Origin: Acidobacteriota bacterium | Lineage (GTDB): Bacteria > Acidobacteriota > Thermoanaerobaculia > Thermoanaerobaculales > Thermoanaerobaculaceae | Reading direction: 5' to 3' | Assembly (NCBI GenBank): GCA_003158745.1 | Contig: PMLC01000079.1 | Span: 35,337 to 99,336, forward strand | Length of the DNA stretch: 64,000 nucleotides | Part shown: positions 24,083-32,905 of the stretch, piece after piece | How positions within the stretch are numbered: the stretch's first letter is position 1 | How the letters are laid out: each line of letters opens with the position of its first letter | The notes under the pieces: generated by a model | What the model saw: the letters and a program-made list of their open reading frames with translations, nothing else | Database searches by the model: none | Told to the model about the DNA's origin: nothing | Program-made: the position numbers and the translations under genes

Positions 24083-25395
24083 GCGCGCCGGCGTATACGC
24101 CGAGGGAGGTGGTAGCCGAACTCGACCGCTACATCGTTGGGCAGGGGGCGGCGAAGCGCTCGGTGGCGATCGCTTTGCGGAACCGCTGGCGTCGCCGACA
24201 GCTGTCAGCGGAACTTCGCCGCGAAGTGGTCCCGGCCAACATCATCTTGATCGGGCCGACCGGCGTCGGCAAGACCGAGATCGCGCGCCGCCTCGCGCGG
24301 CTTGCCAATGCGCCGTTCATCAAGGTCGAGGCCTCCAAGTTCACCGAGGTTGGCTACGTCGGACGGGATGTTGACTCCATCATGCGCGACCTGGTGGAAG
24401 CTGCGGTCGCCACGGTTCGCGAGGAGCGCGCGGTGTCGGTTCGCGTTGCGGCCCAGCGGGCCGCGGAAGATCGGATCGTCGACCTGCTGCTGCCAACAGC
24501 GGCACCGGAGACCCGTGAGGAATCGAGACGCGCCCTGCGTCGGCTGGTGCGCGAGGGATCGCTCGAGGAGCGGGAAGTGGATGTGGAGGTCGCGCAGAGC
24601 CGCGCGCCGGTCCTCAACCTCTTCGGCGGTCAGGGAATGGAGAGCCTTGAGATGAACTTGCGTGATGCCCTCGGAGGCGTGTTCTCCAAGCGGGAACGGC
24701 GTCGGGTCACGGTCCGTGAGGCCCGCAAGATCCTGGAGGCCGAGGAGGTCGAACGTCTGGTGGACCGCGAGTCCGCAGAGCGGGAGGGCGTTGAAAGGGC
24801 CCAGGAGAGCGGGATCGTCTTCCTCGATGAGATCGACAAGATCGCTTCGCGGAACGCGTCCGGCGCAGGACCTGACGTCTCGCGCGAAGGGGTGCAACGT
24901 GATCTCTTGCCCCTCGTCGAGGGGACCACGGTCAACACGCGTTACGGTCAGGTATCCAGCGACCATGTGCTGTTCATCGCGGCAGGAGCGTTCCACGTGG
25001 CCAAACCCTCCGACCTCATCCCAGAGTTGCAGGGCCGGTTTCCGGTCCGAGTCCAGCTCGACGCGCTCTCCGAGGGGGATCTCCTGCGCATCCTCACCGA
25101 GCCGGAGCATGCCCTGTTGAAGCAGCATCAGGCGCTACTCAATGCCGAGGGAGTCGAGCTTGAGATCACGCCGGACGGCGTTGCCGAGCTCGCCCGGGTC
25201 GCCGCCGAACTGAACCGGAGCGGCGAGAACATTGGTGCTCGCCGCCTCACGACGGTTATCGAACGCGTGCTTGAGGAAATCTCGTTCACCGCCCCCGAGC
25301 GCCAGGGCACCCATGTTGTCGTGGACGCCGGCACGGTGAAGGGGACGCTGGCGCCTCTCCTCGGGCGCGAGGACCTTGCTCGATACGTGCTGTAG
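24079..25395 (+). CDS. hslU: ATP-dependent protease ATPase subunit HslU
   Basis: 438 residues. The AAA+ hexamer unfolds substrates and feeds them to HslV. N-terminal [16 protein letters not shown] and Walker A GPTGVGKT (59-66) are followed by [19 protein letters not shown] (pore region). The intermediate domain spans roughly 110-240, Walker B is [11 protein letters not shown] (246-256), and the C-terminal domain ends in LARYVL, matching the tail that activates HslV. The GTG start overlaps the hslV stop. It ends the conserved dprA-topA-trmFO-xerC-hslVU region; an imperfect GC-rich stem follows at about 25398-25455. Confidence 0.97.
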   Translation: MSAPAYTPREVVAELDRYIVGQGAAKRSVAIALRNRWRRRQLSAELRREVVPANIILIGPTGVGKTEIARRLARLANAPFIKVEASKFTEVGYVGRDVDSIMRDLVEAAVATVREERAVSVRVAAQRAAEDRIVDLLLPTAAPETREESRRALRRLVREGSLEEREVDVEVAQSRAPVLNLFGGQGMESLEMNLRDALGGVFSKRERRRVTVREARKILEAEEVERLVDRESAEREGVERAQESGIVFLDEIDKIASRNASGAGPDVSREGVQRDLLPLVEGTTVNTRYGQVSSDHVLFIAAGAFHVAKPSDLIPELQGRFPVRVQLDALSEGDLLRILTEPEHALLKQHQALLNAEGVELEITPDGVAELARVAAELNRSGENIGARRLTTVIERVLEEISFTAPERQGTHVVVDAGTVKGTLAPLLGREDLARYVL

Positions 25396-25481
25396 GCGGC
25401 AGTAGAGGCGGAGAGCAGAAGAGAAAGAACGCCTTCCGCTCCTCTGCGGCTGCGACCCTCACATCTCCAGCGTCCATTTGC

Positions 25482-25487
25482 TACAGT
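25482..25487 (+). promoter_or_regulatory. -10-like box (GCTACAGT) before the FN3 lipoprotein-dapF operon
   Basis: TACAGT ends 9 nt before the ATG at 25497. There is no Shine-Dalgarno sequence between them, so initiation would be leaderless or nearly so. Confidence 0.4.
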
Positions 25488-25496
25488 TGACACCCA

Positions 25497-26549
25497 ATGC
25501 GAACCGTCCGGACGCTGATCCTGCTGGCCGTTGCAGTACTACTTCCCGCGTGCGGCCGGAAGTCCGTGCCGCTTCCCCCCATCATCGAGGTGCCGGAAAC
25601 GACCACCGACCTCTGGGGCTATCAGGACGGGACCGATATCATCCTGACCTGGGCGTACCCGCAGCTCACCCGAGGCGGTCGGCCGCTCAACGATCTGACC
25701 CGGGTGGAGGTTTGGCAACTCCAGTTGGCTCCAGGTCAGGAGCAGGTCGGCAGCGGTCCGAACGGTCAGGACCTGCGGCGACAGCTCATGCTCGGGCGCG
25801 GCAAACTGGTCGCACGCCTCGAAGGGGAAACGCTGCAGGCGGCGACGCGTGGTAGGTCATTGACCTATCGGGAGAAACTGCCCGGGGTCTCACCGGGGAC
25901 CTCACCGCCGACGCTTTGGTACGCCGTCCGATCGCGCCGGAAGGACGGCACGTCCTCGGCCCTTTCGAACTTCTTGACCTGGCAGCCGCAGCCGGTGCCT
26001 GCAACTCCCACGTGCCTCGTCGCCGAGCCGCGTGCGGACGGCATCGCGCTGTCGTGGGATGTCGTCCCTGGCGTTGAGTACGTTGTGGAGCGTCGGGTCT
26101 CGAAAAGCGTGGCATGGGAGGTCCTGCAACCGATCGGGATCGACCAGCCGGGCTTCCTCGACACGAAGGCCGAGCAGGGGCAGACCTGGTGGTATAGGGT
26201 GCGCTCCATCGTCAAGACCACGGCCGCGACTGTCAGTCCGCCTACGCCGGAGGTCGAAGTTCCGTATCCGGACATCTACCCCCCGCCTTTAGTGACATCG
26301 TTCCTTTGTCTGCCGGAGCCGGGTCTCGTTCGCCTGCGCTGGGACGCGTCACCAGAGCCGGACACCCGATACAAGGTCTTCCGGCGGGTCGGCAACGGAG
26401 GGTGGGAACACATGGAGGAGGCCTTCAAAGGGACCGAATACGCGGACACGTCGCCTCCTTCAGGTGAGGTGGAGTATGCAGTCAAGGCCATGGACCCAGC
26501 CGGGAACCAGTCCGACGCCGTGTACTGCAAGGTGCGAGCAGGGACGTGA
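25497..26549 (+). CDS. Lipoprotein with fibronectin type III-like domains
   Basis: 350 residues. MRTVRTLILLAVAVLLPACG carries a lipobox with Cys19. Three successive beta-sandwich repeats follow, with FN3 hallmarks: ILTWAYPQL and LWYAVRSRRKDG (first), IALSWDVVPGVEYVVERRV and WWYRVRSIV (second), VRLRWDASPEPDTRYKVFRR and VEYAVKAMDPAGN (third). FN3 domains usually mediate binding, so an envelope-anchored binding protein is inferred. It is the first gene of an operon: its stop overlaps the dapF GTG, and sigma, anti-sigma and TonB_C genes follow. No Shine-Dalgarno sequence is visible, but a TACAGT box lies just upstream. Confidence 0.82.
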   Translation: MRTVRTLILLAVAVLLPACGRKSVPLPPIIEVPETTTDLWGYQDGTDIILTWAYPQLTRGGRPLNDLTRVEVWQLQLAPGQEQVGSGPNGQDLRRQLMLGRGKLVARLEGETLQAATRGRSLTYREKLPGVSPGTSPPTLWYAVRSRRKDGTSSALSNFLTWQPQPVPATPTCLVAEPRADGIALSWDVVPGVEYVVERRVSKSVAWEVLQPIGIDQPGFLDTKAEQGQTWWYRVRSIVKTTAATVSPPTPEVEVPYPDIYPPPLVTSFLCLPEPGLVRLRWDASPEPDTRYKVFRRVGNGGWEHMEEAFKGTEYADTSPPSGEVEYAVKAMDPAGNQSDAVYCKVRAGT

Positions 26550-27376
26550 GATTTGCCAAGCTCCACGGTGCCGGCAACGACTTCCTTCTCTTCGATGGAC
26601 GTTCGGAGCCGGATCTGGCCGGCAAGCTCCGGACCGCCGCGCCACGCCTCTGCCACCGCCGTTTCGGCCTGGGCGCCGACGGGATTCTCGTAGTGACTCC
26701 CACAGGTGCATCGACCGCCCGTGTCGACTACTGGAACAGCGACGGCTCCGAGGCCGACTTCTGCGCAAACGGCACGCGCTGTGCGGCGAGCTTCATCGCG
26801 GCAGCGTGGGGATGGCGCGAGATGGTCCTCAAGACCGGCTACGCCGCCATCCCGGCAGTTGTCGAGGATGGGGGGGGGATCACGTTGCGTCTTCCGGCGC
26901 CGGATGGCGTGCGGCCATGGCAGGAACTGGCAGTCCCCGGCGGAACGGCCCGTGGGCGATTCCTTCTCGTAGGGGTTCCGCACCTGATCGTGCGTGTGGA
27001 TTGGCCGGACTTCTGGCAGCGGTCTCTCGCGCCGCTCGCCCCTGCGCTTCGCGCTCACCCGGAGCTCCCAGCCGGCGGGGCCAACGTGAGTTTTGCTTTC
27101 GTGACTGGGCCCCGCAAACTGGCTGTGCGCTCCTGGGAGCGTGGGGTCGAGGACGAAACCCTCTCGTGCGGATCCGGCGACGTGGCCGCAGCTCTGGTTG
27201 GGCTCGCCGATGGGTGGGTCGCCGCTCCGGTGCTGGTGCAGACCGCATCGAACCGGGTTCTGACGGTCGAACCGCTGGGCGTCCCGCCGGACTGCCCGAT
27301 TCGGTTCTCGGGCCCGGCGGAGTGGGTCGCGGAAGGAACGCTCCGGCCAGAGTTGCTGGTCGGCGAACCGAGCTGA
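26546..27376 (+). CDS. dapF: Diaminopimelate epimerase
   Basis: 276 residues. It interconverts LL- and meso-diaminopimelate for lysine and peptidoglycan synthesis. The two active-site cysteines are Cys73 (DFCANGTRC) and Cys208 (ETLSCGSGDVA). The N-terminal FAKLHGAGNDFLLFDG and RRFGLGADGILVV are standard. The motifs NGTRC and CGSGD differ slightly from the common NGARC and CGTGA but keep the catalytic residues. GTG 26546 overlaps the stop of the FN3 lipoprotein. Presence of dapF together with mpl supports meso-DAP peptidoglycan. Confidence 0.95.
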   Translation: MRFAKLHGAGNDFLLFDGRSEPDLAGKLRTAAPRLCHRRFGLGADGILVVTPTGASTARVDYWNSDGSEADFCANGTRCAASFIAAAWGWREMVLKTGYAAIPAVVEDGGGITLRLPAPDGVRPWQELAVPGGTARGRFLLVGVPHLIVRVDWPDFWQRSLAPLAPALRAHPELPAGGANVSFAFVTGPRKLAVRSWERGVEDETLSCGSGDVAAALVGLADGWVAAPVLVQTASNRVLTVEPLGVPPDCPIRFSGPAEWVAEGTLRPELLVGEPS

Positions 27377-27400
27377 GAACCCCTCGTCGCTGCGGAGCGG

Positions 27401-27955
27401 GTGGATGTACACGAAACGGTCCTTCGTGTGGCTCTAGTGGGCGTGGACACGACCACCGCTGATCTGGTGCGGACCGCCCTCGAAGGGGACAGGGACGCAT
27501 TCGGGGTCCTGGTCGAGAGCCACTGGGACCGTCTCGTGCGCCTGGCCCGCTCGGTGGTCGGGGACGCGGAGGCCGAGGACGTGGTCCAGGACTCCCTGGT
27601 GGTGGCCTGGACACGTCTGGCAAGGCTGTCCGATCCGCAGAGTTTCGGTCCATGGGTGAGCCGCATCGTCTTCCGGCGCTGCCTGCGCGCGAGCCGGCGG
27701 CAGCGGGGGCGGGTTTCCCTCGACGCCGTCCCTGAGCCTTCTCGGTGGTGCGATCCCGAGGTTTCGGTCAGCGCATGGCAGGTGCTTGCCCGCCTCGCGC
27801 CGCGCCAGAGCGCCGTCCTTCACCTCACTGCGGTGGAGGGGATGACGGATGCCGAGATCGCCCGGATTCTCGGCATCACACCAGCGTCGGTCCGGGCGCA
27901 CAGGAGGCGGGCGCGGGCGGGCGTCGCCCGCATCGTTCGTGGAGGCACGTCATGA
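27401..27955 (+). CDS. ECF-type RNA polymerase sigma factor
   Basis: Up to 184 residues. Sigma region 2 is visible in DAFGVLVESHWDRLVRLA, DAEAEDVVQDSLVVAW and TRLARLSDPQSFGPWVSRI; region 4 in LARLAPRQSAVLHLTAVEG and DAEIARILGITPASVRAHR. Regions 1.1 and 3 are absent, as in ECF factors. The start is uncertain: GTG 27401 with a weak GGAG, or GTG 27443, which gives the usual VDTTTADLVRTALEGD start. It overlaps the next gene, a single-pass membrane protein and probable anti-sigma factor, by ATGA. That suggests a signal-responsive pair; target genes are unknown but may include this operon. Confidence 0.9.
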   Translation: MDVHETVLRVALVGVDTTTADLVRTALEGDRDAFGVLVESHWDRLVRLARSVVGDAEAEDVVQDSLVVAWTRLARLSDPQSFGPWVSRIVFRRCLRASRRQRGRVSLDAVPEPSRWCDPEVSVSAWQVLARLAPRQSAVLHLTAVEGMTDAEIARILGITPASVRAHRRRARAGVARIVRGGTS

Positions 27956-28311
27956 GAGATCCAGACCGTGATGATCTGGTGATGTCGTTCGAGGATCGGC
28001 TTCGCGAGTGGAGCCGGCGTTCCCCAAACCTCCCAACGAGTATCGCCCGGACGCGAGTCCTGGCGCGCCTGCCGGAGGTTTCGCGGCCCGTGCCGTGGCT
28101 GCGGCTCGCCGCCGCGGCCGCGTTGGTGGTGGTGCTGGTAGTGGCGGTGTGGCGGGGGTCGCCTCGTCCGGCTGGCGAGGTAAAAGGGAGCATCGCGTGG
28201 AACTGCCCACCCCCACTTGATCGAAACATCGTTGTCTGGCAACTCGACGACAGAACGACCGTCTACTTCGCGCTGCGTCCGGGCGAACCGGACAAGGGAG
28301 GTGTGTCATGA
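27952..28311 (+). CDS. Probable anti-sigma factor, single transmembrane helix
   Basis: 119 residues. A ~45-residue cytoplasmic part (MSFEDRLREWSRRSPNLP) precedes one hydrophobic helix (WLRLAAAAALVVVLVVAVW) at about 49-67, then a ~50-residue extracytoplasmic tail. No zinc HCC motif is present. Assignment rests on topology and on ATGA overlap with the preceding ECF sigma gene; the sequence itself does not match an anti-sigma family that I can recognise. The tail (CPPPLDRNIVVWQLDDRTTV) could sense an envelope signal. It overlaps the downstream TonB_C gene by ATGA as well. Confidence 0.65.
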   Translation: MRDPDRDDLVMSFEDRLREWSRRSPNLPTSIARTRVLARLPEVSRPVPWLRLAAAAALVVVLVVAVWRGSPRPAGEVKGSIAWNCPPPLDRNIVVWQLDDRTTVYFALRPGEPDKGGVS

Positions 28312-29165
28312 CGCGTCTCGTGCGTGTTGTTTCGATGGCTGTTGTGTTGCTGTCTATCGGAGGGATTTCGTCGGACGCAGCGGTGATCGAGACGGAGGGC
28401 GTTCTCACGTTCTTCCGTGTGCTGGCGGGCAGCCCGGCGCCGGCTTCGGGCCAGGCCGAAGCCATTCTCGTGGTGCCCGGCACCGTGGTGATGCCGGGAT
28501 TGAGCCCCGAGCAGGACGCCACCAACATGCTTGACCTGATGAAACGGCTCAAGGACACGTACCGGCTCGGCGATCTCGCAATCACGAACTCCTTGATCGT
28601 CCCGATGAAGCCCGGGGTGGAGACCACGGTTCCGAGCTTCGCTGGAGATGCCAGCGTCCGCGCGACTCTGCTGGGTTTCAACGAGTCGGTCGCAACGTAT
28701 GGCGTGATCATCGCGCACGCTGGGAAGATCCTCGCCGAGCCGAAAATCAGCGTGCCGCGCGGCGAGCGTGCAATCGCCGCGAGCCTGGACGGAGAGGCTG
28801 CACCGTACCTATTTGTCGTCCTCGAACCGTTGAAGGCGTATCCGAAGTCCGAAGTCAATCCACCCGACGTCATGCCAAAGCTGATTCACAGAGTTCAACC
28901 TGTCTACCCGCCGGAAGCCCGTAAGGGCGGCATCGACGGGGTCGTGATCCTGAGGGCGAGGATCGGTACCGATGGGGTGGTGCACGACCTCAGGGCCTTT
29001 CGCTCAGAGCCAATGGGACTTACCGAGGCGGCGATCGAGGCGGTCGACCAGTGGCGCTATGAGCCGGCGAAGGACGCAAGCGGCAGGCCGGTGGACGCCG
29101 TTCTCACCGTTACGATCTCGTTCCTGCTTGACCGTTCCAAGCTGGACACGGATAGCAAGAAGTAG
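28308..29165 (+). CDS. Secreted protein with C-terminal TonB domain
   Basis: 285 residues. An N-terminal signal peptide (cleavage near SSDAA) is followed by a ~170-residue beta-rich domain I do not recognise (TFFRVLAGSPAPASGQAEAI...), then a TonB_C domain: LIHRVQPVYPPEARKGGIDG, VVILRARIGTDGVVHDL, AAIEAVDQWRYEPAKDASG. Unlike energising TonB it lacks a membrane anchor retained in the inner membrane and the Pro-rich spacer, so it is unlikely to transduce proton-motive force. Such proteins occur often beside sigma/anti-sigma pairs in Acidobacteriota-like genomes (inference). It is last in the operon and a hairpin terminator follows. Confidence 0.82.
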   Translation: MTRLVRVVSMAVVLLSIGGISSDAAVIETEGVLTFFRVLAGSPAPASGQAEAILVVPGTVVMPGLSPEQDATNMLDLMKRLKDTYRLGDLAITNSLIVPMKPGVETTVPSFAGDASVRATLLGFNESVATYGVIIAHAGKILAEPKISVPRGERAIAASLDGEAAPYLFVVLEPLKAYPKSEVNPPDVMPKLIHRVQPVYPPEARKGGIDGVVILRARIGTDGVVHDLRAFRSEPMGLTEAAIEAVDQWRYEPAKDASGRPVDAVLTVTISFLLDRSKLDTDSKK

Positions 29166-29191
29166 AGCCCTCGAGTTGGGTCACTTCGGTG

Positions 29192-29235
29192 CCTGGTCGG
29201 GTCGTGGCACGCGTCCCGACCAGGTCTGTCTGTTC
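29192..29235 (+). terminator. Intrinsic terminator of the FN3-dapF-sigma-TonB_C operon
   Basis: CCTGGTCGGG (29192-29201) and CCCGACCAGG (29215-29224) form a perfect 10-bp stem with a 13-nt loop, followed by the T-rich TCTGTCTGTTCT. Confidence 0.7.
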
Positions 29236-29441
29236 TCAGCTCGCTCCGGGGCTTGGCGACTGTCAGCCGGTGGAAAACCAAGGCAGAGCACGGAGCCGAC
29301 GCTGTGGCGCGACTGCATGCAGCCCGTGCTGAACGCGGCTTCGGATCGATTGGGCGCGCCGGCGCCCAGCGCGGGGTTTCCAACTACACTAGCGGAGCAT
29401 CACGCTCGGTGTGGAGGGGTTGTGCGAGAGGTGGAGAGCGC

Positions 29442-30836
29442 ATGCAGCGACTGAAAACCAGGACCGTCCTGTTCCTGCTCGCGACGCTCACACTGGCGGC
29501 TGTGCTGGGTGTGGTCGCGGCCATCGGCCTCATCGACGTCCCGTCGGAGATCCTGCTGGCCTCGCGGTGGCTCGCGATCGCGGGTCTCGTCTCCTACGGC
29601 CTGAAGCGCCGGTCGCTGACGACGTGGATCCTCGTCAGCATGGTGGTGGGCGCCGAAATCGGCCACGACCTGCCGGCGGTGGCGGTCAACCTGCGGACGC
29701 TCTCCCTAGTGTTCCTGCGAATGATCAAGACGATCATCGCCCCCCTTCTGTTCGCGACGCTGGTGGTGGGCGTCGCCGGGCACTCGGACCTCAAGCAGGT
29801 CGGCCGGATGGGCGTGAAGGCGCTCGTCTACTTCGAGATCGTCACGACCATCGCGCTCTTCATAGGCCTCGCCGCGATCAACCTGTCGCAGGCCGGCCGC
29901 GGGATCAAACTGCCCCCGGCGCCGAAGACCGAGGAGATCAAGGCGGTCCAGAAGAACGCCTCCGAGATCATCCAGCACATCTTTCCGGAGAACATCGCGA
30001 AGTCGGTCGCCGAGGGCGAGGTCCTCCAGGTGGTCGTGTTCTCGCTGCTTTTCGGGGTCGCCCTGGCGATGCTCCCGGAGGCCAAGCGCCGGCCCATGCT
30101 CTCGCTCGCGGAGAGCCTGGCCGAAACGATGTTCAAGTTCACCAACATCGTCATGCTGTTCGCGCCGATTGGAGTGGGCGCCGCGATCGCGTACACCGTC
30201 GGCCACATGGGCCTCGGAATCCTGGTGAACCTGGCCAAGCTGCTGGCGACGCTCTACCTCGCCCTAATTGTGTTCATCCTGGTCGTGTTCCTTCCCGTTG
30301 CGCTCATCGCTCGCGTGCCGATCCGGAGGTTCATCGCCGCCGTGGCCGAGCCGGTGTCGCTGGCGTTCGCGACGACGTCATCGGAGGCGGCGCTGCCGCG
30401 CGCGATGGAGGCCATGGAGGCGATCGGCGTGCCGCGAAAGATCGTCGCGTTCGTGATGCCGACGGGGTACAGTTTCAACCTCGACGGCACCACGCTCTAC
30501 CTTTCGCTCGCCTCGGTGTTCGTCGCCCAGGCGGCAGGGATTCACATGGGGTTCGGCCAGCAACTCCTGATGGTCTTCACCCTGATGCTCACCAGCAAGG
30601 GCGTGGCGGGTGTCCCGCGGGCGTCGCTCGTCATCCTGCTCGGGACGGCCGCCTCGTTCCACCTGCCAGTCGAGCCGATCTTCATCATTCTCGGAATCGA
30701 CGAACTGATGGACATGGCGCGCACCTCGACCAACGTCCTCGGCAACTGCCTCGCCACGGTGGTCGTGGCGCGCTGGGAAGGCGAGTTCGGAAAGGACCAC
30801 CCCTCCGCCGTCGTGCAAGAGGCACTCACCGACTGA
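29442..30836 (+). CDS. Dicarboxylate/amino acid:cation symporter (DAACS family)
   Basis: 464 residues with eight-helix glutamate-transporter architecture. Signature elements are the SSEAALPRAMEAME serine-rich hairpin, the PTGYSFNLDGTTLYL segment of transmembrane helix 7 and GNCLATVVVARWEGEF at the end. It imports C4-dicarboxylates, glutamate or aspartate with sodium or protons; TTSSEAALP does not by itself separate DctA from GltP-like members. ATG 29442 is preceded by GGAGAG; a TACACT box at 29385-29390 is a candidate -10. The stop is 12 bp from the convergent aconitase gene. The supply of four-carbon acids would fit the adjacent aconitase/PrpD pair (inference). Confidence 0.93.
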   Translation: MQRLKTRTVLFLLATLTLAAVLGVVAAIGLIDVPSEILLASRWLAIAGLVSYGLKRRSLTTWILVSMVVGAEIGHDLPAVAVNLRTLSLVFLRMIKTIIAPLLFATLVVGVAGHSDLKQVGRMGVKALVYFEIVTTIALFIGLAAINLSQAGRGIKLPPAPKTEEIKAVQKNASEIIQHIFPENIAKSVAEGEVLQVVVFSLLFGVALAMLPEAKRRPMLSLAESLAETMFKFTNIVMLFAPIGVGAAIAYTVGHMGLGILVNLAKLLATLYLALIVFILVVFLPVALIARVPIRRFIAAVAEPVSLAFATTSSEAALPRAMEAMEAIGVPRKIVAFVMPTGYSFNLDGTTLYLSLASVFVAQAAGIHMGFGQQLLMVFTLMLTSKGVAGVPRASLVILLGTAASFHLPVEPIFIILGIDELMDMARTSTNVLGNCLATVVVARWEGEFGKDHPSAVVQEALTD

Positions 30837-30848
30837 GCGCCGCGCCGC

Positions 30849-32792
30849 CTATTTTGCGAGCTGCTTTCGGACCAGGTTCTCAACGCCGCCTACGATCACC
30901 AGCGACTGCGGCACCGAGCCGAGCGCGGGAAAGACGAAGCTCCTGCCACGGTAGGTGAGCGTCGAGGTAGTGAAATCGATCGCGACTTCGTCGCCCGGGA
31001 TGACCGTGCGTTGCTTCGTGGCGAGCTCGGCGGCGAAGACCTCCCTCAGGTGCCGGACCAGCGCCGGGGTCTCGATGCAGAGGAACCCGTTGTTGAATGC
31101 GTTCCGAAGGTAGGTCTGGGAGAAGCTGCCGGCGATGACGAGCGGGATCCCCTTGGCTTGCAGCGCTGTCACGGCCTGCTCGCGCGAGGAGCCGGTGCCG
31201 AAGTTGAACCCGCCGACCACAACGTCCCCGGCCTGGGCGCGGGCGGCGAACTCGGGGTCGTAGTTCTCCATGACGACCTTGGCCATCATCTCTCGCGTCA
31301 TGTCCTCGCGGTAGGTGTAGTCCTTCCCGTAGATTCCGTCCGTGTTGAGGTTGTCCTGCGGAAGGAACGCGAGGCGGCCGACGAGCCTGGGCGGGAATCC
31401 CTCGAGGATCTCGACCTTTTCGGCCTTCGCCGCGGGTTCCGCGAGCGCGGTCCAGCGCTTCGCGGGGGCGACGAGATCCCATTCCTGCGGGGCCGCGATG
31501 AAGCCGGCAACCGCGGAGGCGGCCACCACGGCCGGGCTCGCGAGGTAGCACTTGGCGTCGCGGGAACCCATGCGGCCTTTGAAGTTGCGGTTGGTGGCGG
31601 AGATCCCGACCTCGCCCGGCTCGAGCAGACCGGTGCCGAGGCCGATGCACGCGCCACACGCCGGCGGCAGGGCGATGGCGCCGGCGTCGACGATCGTCTT
31701 CCACACTCCTGACCGCTCGGCGCCTTCCTGGATCTCCTTGCTGGCGGCCGCAAGGTAGAACTTGACCGTCGGGGCGATCCTCTTCCCCGCGAGCACTGCG
31801 GCGGCTTCCGCGAGGTCGTCGGCACGCGAGTTGACGCACGACAGGAGATACGCTTTCTGAACGGAGACCTTCTTCGGGGCGATCTCCGCCAGCGGCTGCA
31901 TGACGAACACGGTGTCCGGACCGGAGACGTGCGGCGTGACCTCGCCGAGGTCCATCTCGATGCGGGCCGCGTAGGCGGCGTCGGGGTCCGGCGCCGGCGG
32001 CCGGTTCGCCCACCGCTTGATGTCGTCCGACGTGAACCGCTCGACGCCGCGCGCGGCGAGGTGCTGGCGGCGCGAGTTGAGCCATTCGATCGTCGTCGCG
32101 TCCACGGGAAACCAGCCGACGAGCGCCCCCCACTCGGTGGACATGTTCGCTATCGCCATGCGGGAGTCCATTGACAGGGAGGCCACACCTTCACCGGAGA
32201 ACTCGACGGCGGCGTTGAGGACTTCCTCCCTGTTGTACAGGCCGCACAGTGTGATGATCACGTCCTTGCCGGTCACGCCGGGCCGGAGGGCGCCTTCGAG
32301 GACGACCTGCACGGTGCGCGGAACCGACCACCAGAACGTTCCGGTCGCCCAGATCGCCGCCGCATCGGTGCGGACGACGGGCGTGCCCACCGCGCCGAGC
32401 GCGCCGTACATATTGGAATGGGAGTCGGAGGCGACGACGAAGGAGCCCGGCACCACGTACCCCTGCTCGCACATGATCTGGTGACCGATGCCGGCGCCGG
32501 CGGGGTAGAAGTCGACGCCGTGCTCTCGGGCGAAGGCCTCGATCTTGCGGTACTTGCCGAGATTCTCCTCGCTCGTGTTTTGGATGTCATGGTCGAGCGT
32601 GAACACCGGCTGTGTCGAGTCGGCCATGCGCGACGCGCCGATCCCTTTGAACTTCGACATCACGGCCGATGTGTTGTCGTGAGTCATCACGTGGTGCGGT
32701 CGGATCGAGAGGAAGTCCCCGGTGCGCAGGGGGCGGTTCGGTCCTTCGGACATGTGCGACTGAGCGATCTTCTCGACGACAGTCTGACCCAT
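30849..32792 (-). CDS. Aconitase-family hydratase (single chain, Aquifex-type length)
   Basis: 647 residues, shorter than AcnA or AcnB. The large-subunit-like part carries the iron-sulphur ligands Cys319 (LLSCVNSRADD), Cys379 and Cys382 (PPACGACIGLGTG) and the signatures ASDSHSNMYGALGA and TNRNFKGRMGS. A fused swivel domain follows with GGFNFGTGSSREQA (substrate-binding Ser/Arg). It dehydrates and rehydrates a citrate-type acid: citrate/isocitrate, homocitrate or methylcitrate. The gene next upstream on the same strand is PrpD-like, which favours 2-methylaconitate hydration in propionate breakdown, but prpB and prpC are not here. A heptanucleotide-repeat hairpin separates the two. Confidence 0.9.
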   Translation of the reverse strand: MGQTVVEKIAQSHMSEGPNRPLRTGDFLSIRPHHVMTHDNTSAVMSKFKGIGASRMADSTQPVFTLDHDIQNTSEENLGKYRKIEAFAREHGVDFYPAGAGIGHQIMCEQGYVVPGSFVVASDSHSNMYGALGAVGTPVVRTDAAAIWATGTFWWSVPRTVQVVLEGALRPGVTGKDVIITLCGLYNREEVLNAAVEFSGEGVASLSMDSRMAIANMSTEWGALVGWFPVDATTIEWLNSRRQHLAARGVERFTSDDIKRWANRPPAPDPDAAYAARIEMDLGEVTPHVSGPDTVFVMQPLAEIAPKKVSVQKAYLLSCVNSRADDLAEAAAVLAGKRIAPTVKFYLAAASKEIQEGAERSGVWKTIVDAGAIALPPACGACIGLGTGLLEPGEVGISATNRNFKGRMGSRDAKCYLASPAVVAASAVAGFIAAPQEWDLVAPAKRWTALAEPAAKAEKVEILEGFPPRLVGRLAFLPQDNLNTDGIYGKDYTYREDMTREMMAKVVMENYDPEFAARAQAGDVVVGGFNFGTGSSREQAVTALQAKGIPLVIAGSFSQTYLRNAFNNGFLCIETPALVRHLREVFAAELATKQRTVIPGDEVAIDFTTSTLTYRGRSFVFPALGSVPQSLVIVGGVENLVRKQLAK

Positions 32793-32814
32793 GGTTTCTT
32801 CCTCCCAACAACAG

Positions 32815-32905
32815 CAGTCGACAGTTGACAGTTCACAGTCAACAGTCGGAAGCAGAGAGGTTTACAGTCTCTAGCTGTCGACTGTCAACTGTTGACTGTC
32901 AACTT
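32815..32905. repeat. Heptanucleotide-repeat inverted element A (CAGTYRA units)
   Basis: The left arm is five consecutive 7-mers: CAGTCGA, CAGTTGA, CAGTTCA, CAGTCAA, CAGTCGG (32815-32849). The right arm is the opposite orientation in 7-nt phase: CTAGCTG, TCGACTG, TCAACTG, TTGACTG, TCAACTT (32871-32905). The arms can pair in several registers across a ~20-nt centre that itself has AGAG...CTCT. The right arm contains the PrpD stop codon. The base composition is much lower in G+C than the flanks. Not a canonical terminator (no T-run). Confidence 0.8.
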
